Below, piece by piece: positions 22,073 to 34,585 of a stretch of DNA of 64,000 nt (position 1 is its first letter; each line of letters starts with the position of its first letter). The DNA lies in the NCBI GenBank assembly GCA_029378245.1, contig JARKIF010000019.1, positions 1-64,000 on the forward strand, written 5' to 3'. Source of the DNA: Roridomyces roridus (lineage: Eukaryota > Basidiomycota > Agaricomycetes > Agaricales > Mycenaceae). A program made the translations under genes and the position numbers. The notes beneath the pieces were generated by a model. It did no database searches. It worked only from the letters and a program-made list of their open reading frames with translations, and was not told the origin of the DNA.

Positions 22073-24650
22073 GGAGAAGTTGATCTTCGTCTTCACGCGC
22101 GTCAATGAACCAGCAAGCAAATCTATTTTCTAAGAGTACACTATGTTACAGATATATAAGAGAAATAAAGATAAACGTATGTAGATGGAGCAGATTGAGA
22201 TAAGCCTCGTCGTAGGGAGGCAATGGAGGAGAGAGAGAGAGGGAGAGAGAGAGGAAATGAAAGGAGATGAAGCAGAGTGTGGTAGACAACTACCAACGTC
22301 GTGGGCCGAGCATTACACCGCCGCCAATGGTCCTCGTGTTGGCCCGGCATATGGGCTTCGGTGGGGGTAGTGCGCGCGAGGAGAACGAATTAGCAAGTTG
22401 GTGGAGATAAGGGCGAGAGTGAAGTCTCTGGGGCACAGGTGTTTCGTAGATGATGTTGGGGGTGGTCGGTCGAGCGAGGACGGGCTCTGCGAAAACAGCA
22501 CGCAGCGTCGCCGGAGTGGGGTCGATGTCGATGTCGAGGGCCATGATAGGCGCCATGGTGTTTCCAGGGGGGTTCAGCGCCGCCGAGATGTGGACAGTCT
22601 GGCCCGGCGCTGTGCGAGTGCGAGTGCGGGAGGACTGGCTCGCGTGAGTGAAAGTCAAGGAGGAATGAGAATCGACTCACGGAAGCAGAGGTAAACGGCA
22701 GTCGGGTCTGGGGTAATTCCTATAAAGGAACGGCGTTCTTGCCGGTCGTGGACTAGGGAGGCAGTGAATAAGAGTAGGGATGGGAAAGAAGGTGACATAC
22801 CGGGGTTTCGGTCTTGGAACGAATACGGTCTGAGCGTCGGGGCAGCGGTATATCTTTGGCGAGGGGGTGCGGGACTTGGAATTCATCGTTGGCTATCTCG
22901 CCAGGTGGGATAGTGTCCAGAACAATGCGAGGTGTGTCGGCGATGAGCAGAATGCGACGGACAAGCTTCTAAAAGAACGGTAAGAACAAGATCAAAATGG
23001 GCGGAAAGGAACGCACGATGTGGAACGTAAAGAAATACGGCCTTACAACACTGTCCGGACGAAGGAGAGATACGACGGGGTATGTGATGAGGAGACGAGC
23101 GTGCTGCGAAAGACAGTCAGCAGAGGAAAACGATGACGACGAAGGAACGCACCCAGGTAAGGAGAAGAGAGCGCGTCCTTCCGAGTGGAACAGCACTGGG
23201 GAAAGCGCGGTGGGGAAGCTCGCCCGGGACCAGCGCCGGGGACTCGCCAATGTCGTTTTGGAGGGTGTCCTATTTGAGAACATGAGTAAAGGTAGATGGA
23301 GCTGGAGAAAGATACACACCTCGTCTGCATTCTTGCGAGTACGCGTAACTGGGAGAGCGGCCAACGCGACGGCGATGACAAGCATGACCAGAATGATCAA
23401 CGCCAAACTGGGCGAGATCGACATGGCTGACGCGACGGTCGTTGGTGGGTCGTCTGCGACGGGGAGGGGGGTCGGTGAAGGCAGAACCAGCTCATCCAAC
23501 AGCGTCACGACTGACACCGAAGGCCTCGACGACTGGAAATGGAGGTGCACCATTGGCTTAGAGCTATGGGCTTCCAAAGCGTCGAGGAGCGGGCCATGGT
23601 TTGGGAAGAGCGGGTGGGGAATGAGGTCGAGGATGGGGGAGAATGCAGAGGCTCTCAGCGTATATTCGCAGAGACTGCACGGCGCTCAACGGACTGGGGT
23701 CGATGAGCTCTCGGAGCACACTGAGCACGGTGAACGAGCTGAGGAGGCTGAAGAAGAACATGGTGGTGGAACGTCAAGAGCGAAAATGGGGTCCAAACTG
23801 GACAGCCTCGCTTTTATACCGCCATCATTCAACAGCAGCCAACAACGCGCTGCGCGTCCCAAACTTCGCACAGCCCATCTGCAGGTGACTGAGGGATGAC
23901 GGCGGGGATGACGGCGAGGAGGAGGAGGGCATCATCGAGGTGCGCGACGCGGTCTGACGTGGTACGAACTTCAGATCTTCATCGGGTCTTCTTCAATCCT
24001 CGGAGTCGATATCTTCCAGTTCTTCGTGGAGGTCGGTCGCAACGTCGAGATTGGCCTCCTGCAAAGACGAGGACTCGTCTCGGCTTCCTGTCCTTGTCGC
24101 TGCATTCACTGGACACTGGACTTGTTCACGACTTTGCTTCATTCTCCAGCTTCATTTCGTGTCTTCGTCACGGCCAAACGATACACTGCATAGAAAGGGA
24201 CTTGATGGTACGGAGTAGAACAGGGTGAGAAAAACGGAAGCATTTTCGCATCTGACGGCGTCAACTTCGCGGTCACCAAGTGACACCAACTGCGACGCGC
24301 CCCCATGAGGCTCAGCATGCTGTATCGCACAACGGCAGATTTTCCAGACGTGCATCGAGTACCTTGGCTGGCTTCGTCTCAGGTGAGTTACAACGGTTCT
24401 TCGAGTCTCTTCCAATCTGACCTCCTTTCTGACCTTTTTCTACGGTGGACAGCTACTAACGCTCAGCGCTCATACGATGGGTAGCCGCACGCGCTCGACC
24501 TACTTCTTCATTCCAGTGGCCCAAGTCACAGAAGCTCACGAAGCGACAAAACTGTTTGGGACCGCGCAGGAGACTCCTTCCTTTCTTTAACGGCTCCCAA
24601 CGCGGCGCTGACGTCTTGTTGCGCCAAGCTGAGGATGGCAGTGAGCACCA
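22073..24650. repeat. Left arm of a large inverted duplication
   Basis: Reverse-complement similar to 31720-34560. The outer edge is clear: CGCGCGTCAATGAACCAGCA (about 22097) matches the right arm near 34530. The inner edge fades near 24650. The two arms differ by many substitutions, small indels and a 95-bp deletion, so the duplication is old. The arm contains a membrane-protein pseudogene and the start of a divergent gene. Confidence 0.8.
22290..23761 (-). pseudogene. Broken paralog of the membrane protein gene at 32771
   Basis: Starts at 23761 with MFFFSLLSSFTVLSVLRELI, like the right-arm gene, behind the same TATA element (23812-23818). After SLCI a 95-bp stretch present in the right copy (about 32893-32987) is missing, which shifts the frame. 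Downstream, the matching frame resumes with EAHSSKPMVHLHFQSSRPSV, the transmembrane segment SLALIILVMLVIAVALAAL and, after further exons, IMALDIDIDPTPATLRAVF and the end TIGGGVMLGPRRW. The C-terminal exons are well kept. Function unknown. Confidence 0.65.
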
Positions 24651-24825
24651 GACGCACACAGAGGACTCAGAGGATAGCGGCGCAAAGGACCAAAACAACG
24701 GCGATGAAGGAGCAGCAGGGTTCGACCTCAACAACGATTTCGATTACGACGCCCTTGACGTCCAGTGGGCCAAAAGGAACGCTCGCCTCAGATCATTCAA
24801 TTTAACTTGGCTTGAGCCGTGGTAG
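24305..24825 (+). CDS. Hypothetical gene at the inner end of the left arm
   Basis: Divergent from the membrane-protein pseudogene. A first exon MRLSMLYRTTADFPDVHRVP with a GTGAGT donor at 24385, then a frame with MGSRTRSTYFFIPVAQVTEA (24476) and an acidic C-terminal stretch DEGAAGFDLNNDFDYDALDV ending at 24825. The latter two are in different frames, so an intron or a frameshift is needed. The matching part of the right arm has single-base indels that break these frames. Probably a decayed or misread gene. Confidence 0.25.
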
Positions 24826-25136
24826 GACCCTGAAGATGAGCCCGCTCCCCGGGAAGCGGATATCGGTCTACGTCCCAGCGGTGATGTTCTCGAGCGGCTT
24901 TTGGACTTCGTGTGGATGACAGGATGAGTATTTACGTGGGGACAATCCGAACAGCTTGGCTACCTCCTCCTTTTTCTTGATTTCATTGTACGCAAATCTA
25001 TCTAATGAATTTTATGACTGATTCGGCGATAGTCCGCCTTCTCGATAAGATTAACTGCACGAGAATAGGTGACGGAACTGCGGAAAGGCGTCGCGTCGTA
25101 ATAGACCTATTCCAGACCGGTTACTCTCACTTCTCA
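24826..25136. other. Gap without recognised gene
   Basis: Promoter region of the hydrolase that follows; nothing else supported. Confidence 0.35.
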
Positions 25137-26246
25137 ATGCCTACAGTCTCGATTCCGGGCAAAGACGTTCAGTTATTTTACACGGACAGCGGCATTCCAA
25201 ACTATCAGGAGAACTACAAGACTCTCATCCTCATTCATGGGCATACCTTTCACGGCGGTGTGTTTACTTCAGCTACTTATCTCGTTGGGTCCGACCATTC
25301 ACAAGCCTTCAGCCATCTTCCAAAAGCTTCTACCTCTGGCCCCAGCCCGTTCTGTGCGCATATTCAGTATCAACAGGCATGAATACCCAGGATCCACGCC
25401 CCATACACCGGAAGAGCTCAACATATACGCCTCGGGAACCGACGAGGAGCGTACAGCGCTCGTCAAGGATGCCGGAATCAATATCGCTCTTGCTGTGGAC
25501 GGCATCATCCAGAAATACGACCTCTCTGGCGGTAGTACGGCCCTTGTCGGATGGTCGCTGGGAAACACATTCCTTTTGGCTGCAATGTGCGCTATAATGG
25601 ATTTGCCCCTCCAAAGCAGGGAGCGGCTGCGGTCTGTTGTCAAGTCGTTCATTATGTGGGGTACGGTTTTTTCTGCGAAACTTCGTCTTACTTACATTTC
25701 TCTCTAGATCCCCCCGTGATGCCGCTCGGAATGCCTCTCCCACCGCATTCTTACATGCCCCTCTACGACGAAAAGCTCACCCCGGCCGCTCGCGCCTCTA
25801 CTTTTGCCACATGGGTCGGGAGCTACTTTGCTCACGGCGATCTCTCTACGCGCGACCTGTCGCAGCTGGGATATCATCCCACCTCGAAGCCGGGGACCTT
25901 CGATCATATGCCTCAAGAAGAGCATCTCAGCGTCGTCGATTTGAGTGTCGGCGACAAATGTGATACGATCCTTACCCAGGAACCCTTTGCTGCCATACTC
26001 ACCGCACAGACCAACCAGGCGCTCTTTGATCCAGTTATCAGGACTGCGTGGAACGAGCCCCGTGTAGTTAATTTGTATGGGGCTGCAAATGCCGGGTTCG
26101 TTTATTCGGCGATATGGACGCTCCAGGATCGGTTGGAAGTAGCGGCAGAGAAGGAACGTGTGCCGATTGAGTTTCGGTGTATTGAAGGTGCTAATCACTT
26201 TGTGCGTCCAATGATCTTGACTGCCATTCGCCAGGTGCTGACCTAG
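25137..26246 (+). CDS. Alpha/beta-hydrolase fold protein
   Basis: About 330 residues in three exons. The start at 25137 gives MPTVSIPGKDVQLFYTDSGI. LILIHGHTFHG is the oxyanion-hole HG motif and is followed directly by an intron. The second exon carries SINRHEYPGS, then the nucleophile elbow LVGWSLGN (catalytic Ser at about 25555). The third exon, from about 25709, begins DPPVMPLGMPLPPHSY. Near the C-terminus IEGANHFVRP supplies the catalytic His. There is no signal peptide, so it is probably cytosolic. The lid region is large and the substrate is unknown; esterases and epoxide-hydrolase-like proteins share this layout. It lies inside the spacer of the inverted duplication. Confidence 0.75.
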
Positions 26247-27159
26247 GAACAGGTTATGTGGGATGATCCAATCCTGGCGCTAGACGAGCTTGGTCGTTGT
26301 ACTTGAGTGAACACACTGTAACGTTGCCTTCTGGTGAATCCGACGGAGCCGCGGTGCGGCGAAGCCACGAGCATGTTTTGAGACTGACTGGTAGTCCTCG
26401 GATCACACATCATGATTAATGCAAAGTTGAACCGTGGGAGTCGTTCACGTGCGTCAATGTTGAACTTGAAAATCGCATCAGACCGAAGCACAATGCAGAT
26501 TTAAGTCTTCCTGTTGTCTCCCAGGTGCGAGGTCCTAAATCATACGTGTCGACGGAGGAAGACGGGGAAATAAAATAGAAATATCGGGCGGTTCAATCGA
26601 AACATTTGGTTTCACGCGGTGGAATCAGTCAGCGCCGAACGCCCGAGTCTCGGCATGCTGGAGCGCCCTCGTTGCGACGGGATGTCGTGTGAGTCTGCAC
26701 AGCGTCGGATCCGAAGGTGAGGCTTGTGCCGCCCGGCTTCCTCCGTTCTGGTCCGTCTAGCGTTCGGGCGGTGGGTGCAGGTTCTGATAATTCCGCTTGC
26801 CGGATCCAACCAGTAGCTTGAATTGAATGGCGATGTCGCGAAATACCCACAACAGTTGAACAACTTTAACAAGGTGGAGGTTGATGGAACAGTGGAGCAA
26901 TGGCACCCGACCACTCCTCGACTAGAGTCGGGAAAGATCACAGGAACATTATTTCGGTCAGAAAGACTACAAGCTCGATGGTGACCACCTGCATTCCGGG
27001 TTTGTTCCGTTACTATTAGCCCCGCTGATGGATGCCGCCGTGTGACCGGGCTTTAGATTCATCTTTCCTCTTACCACCACCGTGGCCGACTTACCGCATC
27101 CCGGGCTCGGGTAAGTCTCAGCTATAAAGTCTCTCCCTAGATCCAATGGCAGTGAAAAA
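26247..27159. other. Long gap with only a promoter element
   Basis: No exon recognised. TATAAAG at 27123-27129 lies 37 bases before the ATG of the next gene and is its likely core promoter. Confidence 0.4.
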
Positions 27160-28408
27160 ATGCCCTTCACACACCCCACCACGTCCATGCCCGCCATTCC
27201 TGTGTAAGTATGCCTCGTAATTGTCGTGTCTGCAAATTGATTCTCATTGCAGGCAAACACGACTCCAAGACGCACTCACGCGCGAATCTGACAAGATGGT
27301 CGAGGAAGGGGTAGCGAGTGAGGAGGAGGTGCGGCGCGTCATGAGGGAGATTTTCGGCGTGCCTTTGGAAGACTCGGCGGAGAACACGAACAAGGATCGG
27401 CTCATTTTACTCGAGGTGATGAAGGGGGAAATTCAAACCCTCTCACCCGACGGGAGGATGAGCGGGACTTTGATTTCGGGGCTGACGAGCATGCCTGATG
27501 CGGTGCAGATTGACAATAGGCCTGGAAAAGGTGGCTTTCGCATCCTTTGACGCTTGTACATATCTAATCTTTTCGCAGGTCACATTTATTGGACCAACAT
27601 GGGCACCTTCTCCAGCGAAAACAACGGCTTCATCAGCCGAGCCAATCTCGCCGACGGTTCCAATATCACCACGATCGTCCCGGTGGGTGTAACCCGCACA
27701 CCGAAACAGCTCGTTCTCGACGCGGAGGGGGACAAGTTGTATTGGTGCGATCGCGAGGGTTGCCGGATTATGCGGTGCAACTTGGACGGTTCGAACGTGG
27801 AGACGCTATACGCGTCGACCACCCCGGGCCCCGACGACGTGGAGGAGCGCAAAAATCCACGAAAGTGGTGTGTTGGGCTCGTTCTTGACAAATCTCGGGG
27901 GTTGATGTACTGGACGCAAAAGGGGGCCAACAAAGGCTGGTGTGGCTCCATCTTGCGCGCATCTATCGAGCTCCCGCCTGGTTCTCAACCGCACTCCCGC
28001 CACGACGTCGAGGTGCTGTTCAGTGGGATGCCAGAACCGATACACCTCGAGTTCCATGCTGGATTTTTGTATTGGACGGATCGAGGGGACCCGCCGTTTG
28101 GGAATACGCTTAACCGGGCAGAGGTGGGGTGGGCTTTGGACGCAAAGAGGGCGCCGAGGGGCCCTGGGAAGGAGTGGGTTATCGCCGAGAGGTACCATGA
28201 GGCGATGGGGTTGACGATTGATCGAGCTGGAGGGAAGGTGAATTCGCCTTTGGATCTGGCCGTTCAAAGATCTGATAATTGTTGCAAGATTTATGTGTGC
28301 GACCTTTCCGGGACCGTGTGGGTTACAGAACTGGATGGATCAAACAAGAGGGCGCTTCAACGGGAGGTAGGGACGTTCACAGGTGTTACATTCCATCCCG
28401 GGGCATAA
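27160..28408 (+). CDS. Cytosolic YWTD-type beta-propeller protein
   Basis: About 360 residues. Exon 1 (MPFTHPTTSMPAIPV) joins QTRLQDALTRESDKMVEEGV over a GTAAGT intron. After another intron near 27527-27578 the propeller begins: GHIYWTNMGTFSSENNGFIS, LVLDAEGDKLYWCDREGCRI, LVLDKSRGLMYWTQKG, LEFHAGFLYWTDRGDPPFGN and, after a last intron, IYVCDLSGTVWVTELDGSNK. Each is a blade with the Y-W-T/C-D core of LDL-receptor class B repeats. There is no signal peptide or membrane segment, unlike animal receptors. Similar soluble proteins are common in fungi and lack a known role. No break seen. Confidence 0.8.
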
Positions 28409-28633
28409 TGTACGTTAATAAATTAGTGGAGCCCGTGTTTGAGCTAGGGTTCAATCGACACGACTCCGAAGTTGCCGTCCAGACGTTCTGAACTCGGCTG
28501 CTCTTGCAATGAGAATGATTCACCGAACATCAAAATATATACCGACCTTTGAATCATGTTGCATCTCGTCCACAAGATCTTTGTCCCGCTCGGTCGTCGT
28601 TATGCGTATCACAACGTTCTAGTGTACATTGAA

Positions 28634-29994
28634 TCAAGCCTGGCAGTTTTGGATCGAAAGAGCACGCACTCTGGGTGACCCAGGGCCCTGGTTTGAGCTG
28701 AAATCAATCACACTCTCCACGTTGTCGTCCTCCTGGAAGGGACGTTTCCGTGAATTAAGGCTGCGTACTAGAAGATATGGTCCGAGAAATTGGATAAGAT
28801 AAAATGAACCCACGAAACGAGCATCGAGTTTGAAAATACTTTCCATAGCGGCGAGTCAGTCGCGGGAGCGCTTTGAGTAGCAAGACTCACGGGTTGCTTT
28901 GATTAAATAGAAAAACACCCATGTCACTGGAGACGCAATTATTGCACAGAAAAATATCCGAGAGTGGACTCACGATCGCCTCGGGTCATAAACTATCGAA
29001 CGCAATTAGAACTCGTGGGGGTGATAGATGCCGCTACTTGCCAATATCAGCTGGAGAAGCCCGGCCCCGCTTAGGATCCGGAATTTTAGACAAATGGAAT
29101 GAGATGCCATGTTTATCGGCGCACCTCTTGACAATGGTAGACTCTGAAAGCGGGTTCTAAGATGAATCACCAAGAGAGCAAATAAACAGACCTATAGACC
29201 ACTTGATAAGTTTATCCGTCAATCTCTTCGTCCTAGACAACGAGTCAGGCCAAGGCCAATCCAGAAAACGAAAACTGACTTGCGATGCGTCCCGGTCCTC
29301 ATCCTAACCAACAGCACGCACAAAGACACGGCAATGCACACATCCACAAACGAACTCAGTCCCAACGAAACCGCCGTGAGCCAACGGTACTGGACCTGGA
29401 GCACATCAATGTGCTTCCTCTCCATTAGAATCACCAGCATCGCGAGGCTCGTTCCGAGGTCAATGATAGCGAGGAGCCAGCAGATGATGGAGACGATCCA
29501 ACGGCGCGAAAATACGCGGATCCGGTTGGCGAAGAATATTTGGACGATGGTGACGATGAGGGAAGAGAAGAGGAGGCTGAGCCAGATTGTTCGTGGGGGT
29601 TGGGCGATGTGTGAGGTCTCTCCGTAGAATGTTACCGTCAAGGTGAAGATCTGCTGTCGTTGAGAGACGGTCTGTACCCCATTGGTTGAATACGCACCCC
29701 GTGCCAAACGACCATTCCGTGCGCCAATTCCAACAACCTATCCCATCGACATCAGAGCCGCCTCCTCAGAGAGGAACAACGCACCAAACCGACAAAACCT
29801 AAGTACGCGTTAGCGAATTCAACGTGCAGTACGACGAAACGCACCGTAAGCTTGATAAGTAGTGCATCCTTTGGATAATGCCGACAATAATTGAACGCCT
29901 GCACGCTCGTGATTCCAAAGAGCATCGTAGAACAGACTCCTCCGATTTCAAAGACGCCCAGGGTGTACAGGGAGGAGTCGGATGCTTTGGCCAT
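28634..29994 (-). CDS. DUF6534-type seven-transmembrane protein, copy 1
   Basis: Basidiomycete integral membrane family, function unknown. The start at 29994 gives MAKASDSSLYTLGVFEIGGV, then FGITSVQAFNYCRHYPKDAL, the usual N-terminal signature. Further exons hold helices around IWLSLLFSSLIVTIVQIFFA, NRIRVFSRRW, IICWLLAIIDLGTSLAMLVI and LGLSSFVDVCIAVSLCVLLV, followed by RMRTGTH and, after an intron, TDKLIKWS. The C-terminal exon gives FYLIQFLGPYLLVRSLNSRK, the family-typical end of helix 7. The stretch 28850-29200 is hard to splice cleanly and may be eroded. A paralog is at 40762-42180. Confidence 0.65.
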
Positions 29995-30040
29995 ACTTGC
30001 GGAAAATCTAGCTTTGATGTAGTCGTTCAAGTCGAAGCGT

Positions 30041-31719
30041 TAACGCATGTCCAGGGCGAGAAGGGACAGTGGAAGGGAATGGCTGTTTGCGCACGGTAAG
30101 ATGATATATAACAGTGTGCACCCGACCGTGGGTGTAAACCTGTGTCGTTAAGATCGGGAGAATATCACCACGCGGAGTCGTAATTCTATTAGTATCCGCA
30201 CTACTCCAGTTTGCATCGTCGCAGATAGACGTTTCTGTGTTGCCCGCGAGTGACCTTGGAAGCGAGAATACATCTTGGGGGATTTCGGGCAGATCCAGCA
30301 AGCCAGAGGTCGGGTTACCGCAGGCGATGGGCCATGGCTATTCTCCAACACAGAAGCAGATGACCCAAGAATCTGGAAATACCTCTTATTCACCGGCATA
30401 CATATACGTACGGCTTGGATACACGGGTAGGGAGACATTGGTCCCGAGTCATGGGGTAAGCCTGTTACTGGGTCGGGCGTCGTCGGCGATTATCCCGAAG
30501 TGCGGTAAAGTGAACGAGGGCGGTAATGCATACTCACCGTCGACCCATCTGAATCATCAACTTGAAATTAACTGAGAGGAGTGATCAAGTAGGGGAAGCA
30601 GTGGTGCTGCGGAGACTTTACCAGTTATTTTGAACTTCAAACGTCCTCGTAATTGAACTGCTCCAAATCCTGATATTGTGGAGAGAGTGAGGATTCAGAG
30701 AAGTCAGATCTACGGAGATTGTGAGGAAAGGAGTGTCAGGGAAAACATGGCGATTTCGCCCTGTTGGATCTGAGACCAAGTTCAGCCGTTTTGCGGGAGC
30801 TGTGAGTGGATATGCTTACCGCAAAAGAGCGGCGCCCTGAGTGCTTACCAGATAGCTTGTAATACGCACATAGAAACTTCCCACCACTAGTAGGTGACTT
30901 ATCCTGCGCCGGATGCTGACCTCGAAAAAAACCACCGTTGGCTATTTCTTGCCACATACTTGCTTCGTCCGGCGCCACGACGCGGATCTTCCCAGATAGG
31001 GTGGCTGTATCTACTCATCGGAACGCGGTCCTTTTGAGGCGCTGCTTCAAGTCGATCATCCCAAGTAGAGCTAATAAGGTAAGATCATCTCTAGACAATG
31101 GGTCCCTGCGTAGAGCGCTTTTCAAGATCACCAGTCGAAGCCTATATATTGTCGCAGGTGCCGGATGGGGAGATTTTCATGTACAAGAGTGTGAGGGGCG
31201 TTGGGGCACTCTGAGCCGGGTGGCATGATCCTATGGTTGGGATTGCTGCGCCGTAGCGCCGATGGGCAGGTCGACCGTTCGCCACGAGGAGAGGGAGGTG
31301 GAGGTGGAGAGCAAGGGACGAAGTGATGGCCCCGGGACGGATCAACGGATCAAACGCGACGCCCTGTCGGCAACGCGCGGATGCGTTTCTCGGACTACTC
31401 ACTGTATAAATACGAGCCATGTATTCGAGCAGAAATACTCTTCGAAGACAATTTGAGTCCTACCAGTGAGGAACTGAGCTACGCATGCATGATGCGGCGG
31501 CATACCCTGGTCACTGGTCCAGTCCACCAGGCGTTCGATGAACCCGCTCCAGCGGGCCGGGAGCGACGGGTAACCTGCTCCCCTTGGTTGAAGTTGTCTG
31601 ATATCTACATCTGTCCGGCTCTGAGTGCGTGCGTGAGGACTTGGACCGACAGCGAGGGCGTTCAGGTTGCGGTACGCGATAGTTGGCGTCGATCCAGGGT
31701 TTGGCGAGTGAGGTGTCGG
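30041..31719. other. 1.7-kb gap between the 7TM gene and the right arm
   Basis: Only short ORFs without motifs. A minus-strand stretch near 30980 reads KIRVVAPDEASMWQEIANGG and looks protein-like, but I could not extend it into a gene. It may be a relic exon. Confidence 0.3.
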
Positions 31720-32713
31720 GTGTGCGTAGAATACTCTGGGGAAGGCTGGGCAAACAAGACACCAGCGACGCATTTGGAGCCTTTGGAAGAAAGGAAGGAA
31801 GGAGGAGTTTCCTGCGCGGTAAACAGTTTTCTCGCTTCGTGACTCCTGTAACTTGTGCCACTGGAGTGAGGAAGTAGGTCGAGCGGGCGTCGATGACCGG
31901 GCCAGGCTACACTCCCAGTGTATTGGCGTCCACTCAGTGAGTCTCATCGCCTCTCATCTCTGGCTTGATCATCACCGTCAACGAGGAAGTCTGAATAGTA
32001 TCATTAGGCGCTGGCCCGACTGTTCCGCCCAGCGCTCATACGGAATGGGTAGCAACAGCCCGAGTGCTGCCCATCCATACGAGGTTGCATAGTAGCTGTC
32101 CGCCGTAGAAAACGGTCAGTGCTTGTGAGAAAGAAGTCAGATTCGAAGAGACTCGAAGGAGCGTTGCAAGTTACTTGATACGAGGCCAAGGGCTCGCCGG
32201 GAGAGTCTGCCATCGTACAATATGCGGAGCCTCATGTAAGGCGCGTCGCAGTTGGAACTTGGTGTCACTTGGTGACCGGTGACCGCGTTGACGCCGTCAG
32301 ATGCGAAAATGCTTCCGTTTTTCTCACCCTGTTTTGCTCCGTACCACCAAGTCCCTTTCTATGCAGCGTATCGTTCGGCCTTAAGGAAGATACGAAATGA
32401 AGTTGGTGTATCGAGCAACGTCGTGAACAGGTCCAGTGGATGCAGCGACAAGGACAGGAAGCAAGACGATTCCTCGTCTTTGCAGGAGGCCAATCTCGAC
32501 GTTGCGACCGACGCCCAGGTGACCTGGAAGATATCGACTTGGAGGATTGAAGAACACCCGATGAAGACCTGAAACTCCTACCGCGTCAGACCACGTCGCG
32601 CACCTCGATGATGCCTTCCTCCTCCCCGCCGTCATTCCCGCCGTCACCTGCAGATGGGCTGTGCGAAGTTTGGGACGTGCAGCGCGTTGTTGGCTGCTGT
32701 TGAATGATGGCGG

Positions 32714-32720
32714 TATAAAA
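32714..32720 (+). promoter_or_regulatory. TATA box of the right-arm membrane protein gene
   Basis: TATAAAA in GGCGGTATAAAAGCGAGG, 57 bases before the ATG at 32771. The same element is kept in the left arm at 23812-23818. Confidence 0.5.
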
Positions 32721-32770
32721 GCGAGGCTGTCCTGTTTGGACCCCATTTTCGCTCTTGACATTGCAACACC

Positions 32771-34336
32771 ATGTTCTTCTTCAGCCTCCTGAGCTCGTTC
32801 ACCGCACTCAGCGTGCTCCGAGAGCTATATGACCCCAGTCCGTTGAGCGCGATGGAGTCTTTGCGCCTCTACGGCCAGAGCCTCTGTATGCTGGTCCCTA
32901 TGTGGATCGGCTTTCAGAGCCTCGACGCGTATCTGTCCTCCACCCCCGTCACCGTCAACTTCACCGTGCCTCCTCCCGTCATCTTCTCCCCCATCCTCGA
33001 CCTCATCCCTCACCCGCTCTTCCCAAACTACACCCCGCTCCTCGACGCGTTGGAAGCCCATAGCTCTAAGCCACTGGTGCACCTCCATTTCCAGTCGACG
33101 AGCCCTTCGGTGTCAGTCGTGACGCTGTTGGATGAGCTGGTTCTGCCTTCACCCACTCCCATCCCCGTCGCAGGCGACCCACCAACGACCGTCGCGTCGG
33201 CGATGTCGATCTCGCCCAGCTTGGCCTTGATCTGCTTGGTCATGCTTGTTGCGGCTGTCGCGTTGGCCGCGATCCAAGTGACGCGTGCTCGTACGACTAC
33301 AGATGAGGTGTGTATTCTTTCGCAGCTCCATCTACCTTTACTCATGTTCTCAATAGGACACTCTCGACAAGGATATTGGCGAGTCTATGGCGCTGGTCGT
33401 CCTGGGCGAGTCCCGTCATTGGTCTTCTCGCAGATTTTTTCAAGTCGGCAGGACGCGTTCTCTTCTCCTTACCTGGGTGTGTTCCTTCCTCGTCATCACT
33501 TTCCTCTGCTGACTGTCTTTCGCAGCACGCACGTCTCCTCATCACATACCCCGTCGTATCTCTCCTTCGTCCGGACCGCGTTGCAATGCCATATTCCTTG
33601 ATATTCCCAACCGTGCGTTTCTTTCCGCCCATTTCGATCTTGTGCTCACCATTCCTCTAGAACATTGTGCACCGCCTCTTGTGCATTGCCGACGCACCTC
33701 GCATCGTTCTGGACACTTTTACGCTGGGCGAGACCGGTGACGACAAACTTCACATCCCGAACCTCGTCGCCGCAGACATTCCTCCACCCCGTCGGCGCTC
33801 AGACCGCATACGCTCCACCACCGAAACCGCGGTATGTCACCTTCTTTCCCATCCCTACTCTTATTCACTGTCTCCCTAGTCCACAACCGGCAAGAACGCC
33901 GTTCCTTAGTCGGAATTACCCCAGACCCGACTGCCGTTCACCTCTGCTTCCGTGAGTCGATTCTCATTCCTCCTTGACTTTCGCTCACGCGAGTCAGTCC
34001 TCCCGCACTCGCACTCATACAGCCCCGGGCCACATCGTCAACATCTCGGCGGCGCTGAGCCCCGCTAGAAACACCATCGGGCCCATCATGGCCCTCGACA
34101 TCGACATCGACCCCACTCCGGGGACGCTGCGTGCTGTTTTCGCAGAGCCCGTCCTCGCTCGACCGACCACCCCCAACATCATCTACGAAACACCTACGTC
34201 TCGTAGACTTCTCCCTCGCCCTCATCCTCAGCCCCATATCTTCCCCTCGCGTGCCCCGCCTCCGCTAAAACCAACACGCCGGGCCAACACGAGGACCATC
34301 GGCGGCGGCGTAATGCTCGGCCCACGACGTCGGTAG
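32771..34336 (+). CDS. Predicted membrane protein of unknown function (intact paralog)
   Basis: Starts at 32771 with MFFFSLLSSFTALSVLRELY, a hydrophobic N-terminus. A globular part follows with PVIFSPILDLIPHPLFPNYT and LVHLHFQSTSPSVSVVTLLD, then a transmembrane segment SISPSLALICLVMLVAAVAL and a basic stop-transfer RARTTTDE before the first intron (about 33309-33356). Later exons encode DTLDKDIGESMALVVLGE, IVHRLLCIADAPRIVLDTFT, VGITPDPTAVHLCFR and the last exon with IMALDIDIDPTPGTLRAVFA, NIIYETPTSRRLLPRP and TIGGGVMLGPRRR. The luminal/cytosolic split suggests a type I single-pass protein with a Pro-rich basic tail. I know no family name. Exon borders between 33400 and 33950 are tentative. Confidence 0.6.
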
Positions 34337-34585
34337 TTGATCTACCGTCTTGCTTCATCTCTTTCTCTCTCTCATCTCATCTCTGACTCTCTTCATCTCT
34401 CTCTCCTGCATTACCTCCCTACGACGAGGTTTATCTCAACTGCTTGATCTACATACGTTTATCTTTATTTCTCTTATATATCTGTAACATAGTGTACTCT
34501 TGGAATTGCTTGCTGGTTCATTGACGCGCGTGAAGACCAAGATCAACTTTCATTATGGTGCGTAGCCGCAGCACGCCCAAACAAC

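Larger units (their letters stand above)
31720..34560. repeat. Right arm of the large inverted duplication
   Basis: Reverse-complement similar to 22073-24650. The outer edge reaches the copy of the 5' flank of the Med9-like gene (GTAACATAGTGTACTCTT at about 34484, then the CGCGCGTGAAGAC stretch) and stops about where the Med9 ATG would be. The inner part (31740-32600) is more eroded than the outer part. Confidence 0.8.

Noticed and set aside
22997..23899. 300-codon plus-strand ORF opposite the left-arm membrane-protein copy
   Set aside because: It is the antisense shadow of the paralog gene. Similar antisense frames in the right arm exist only because the sense gene is conserved.
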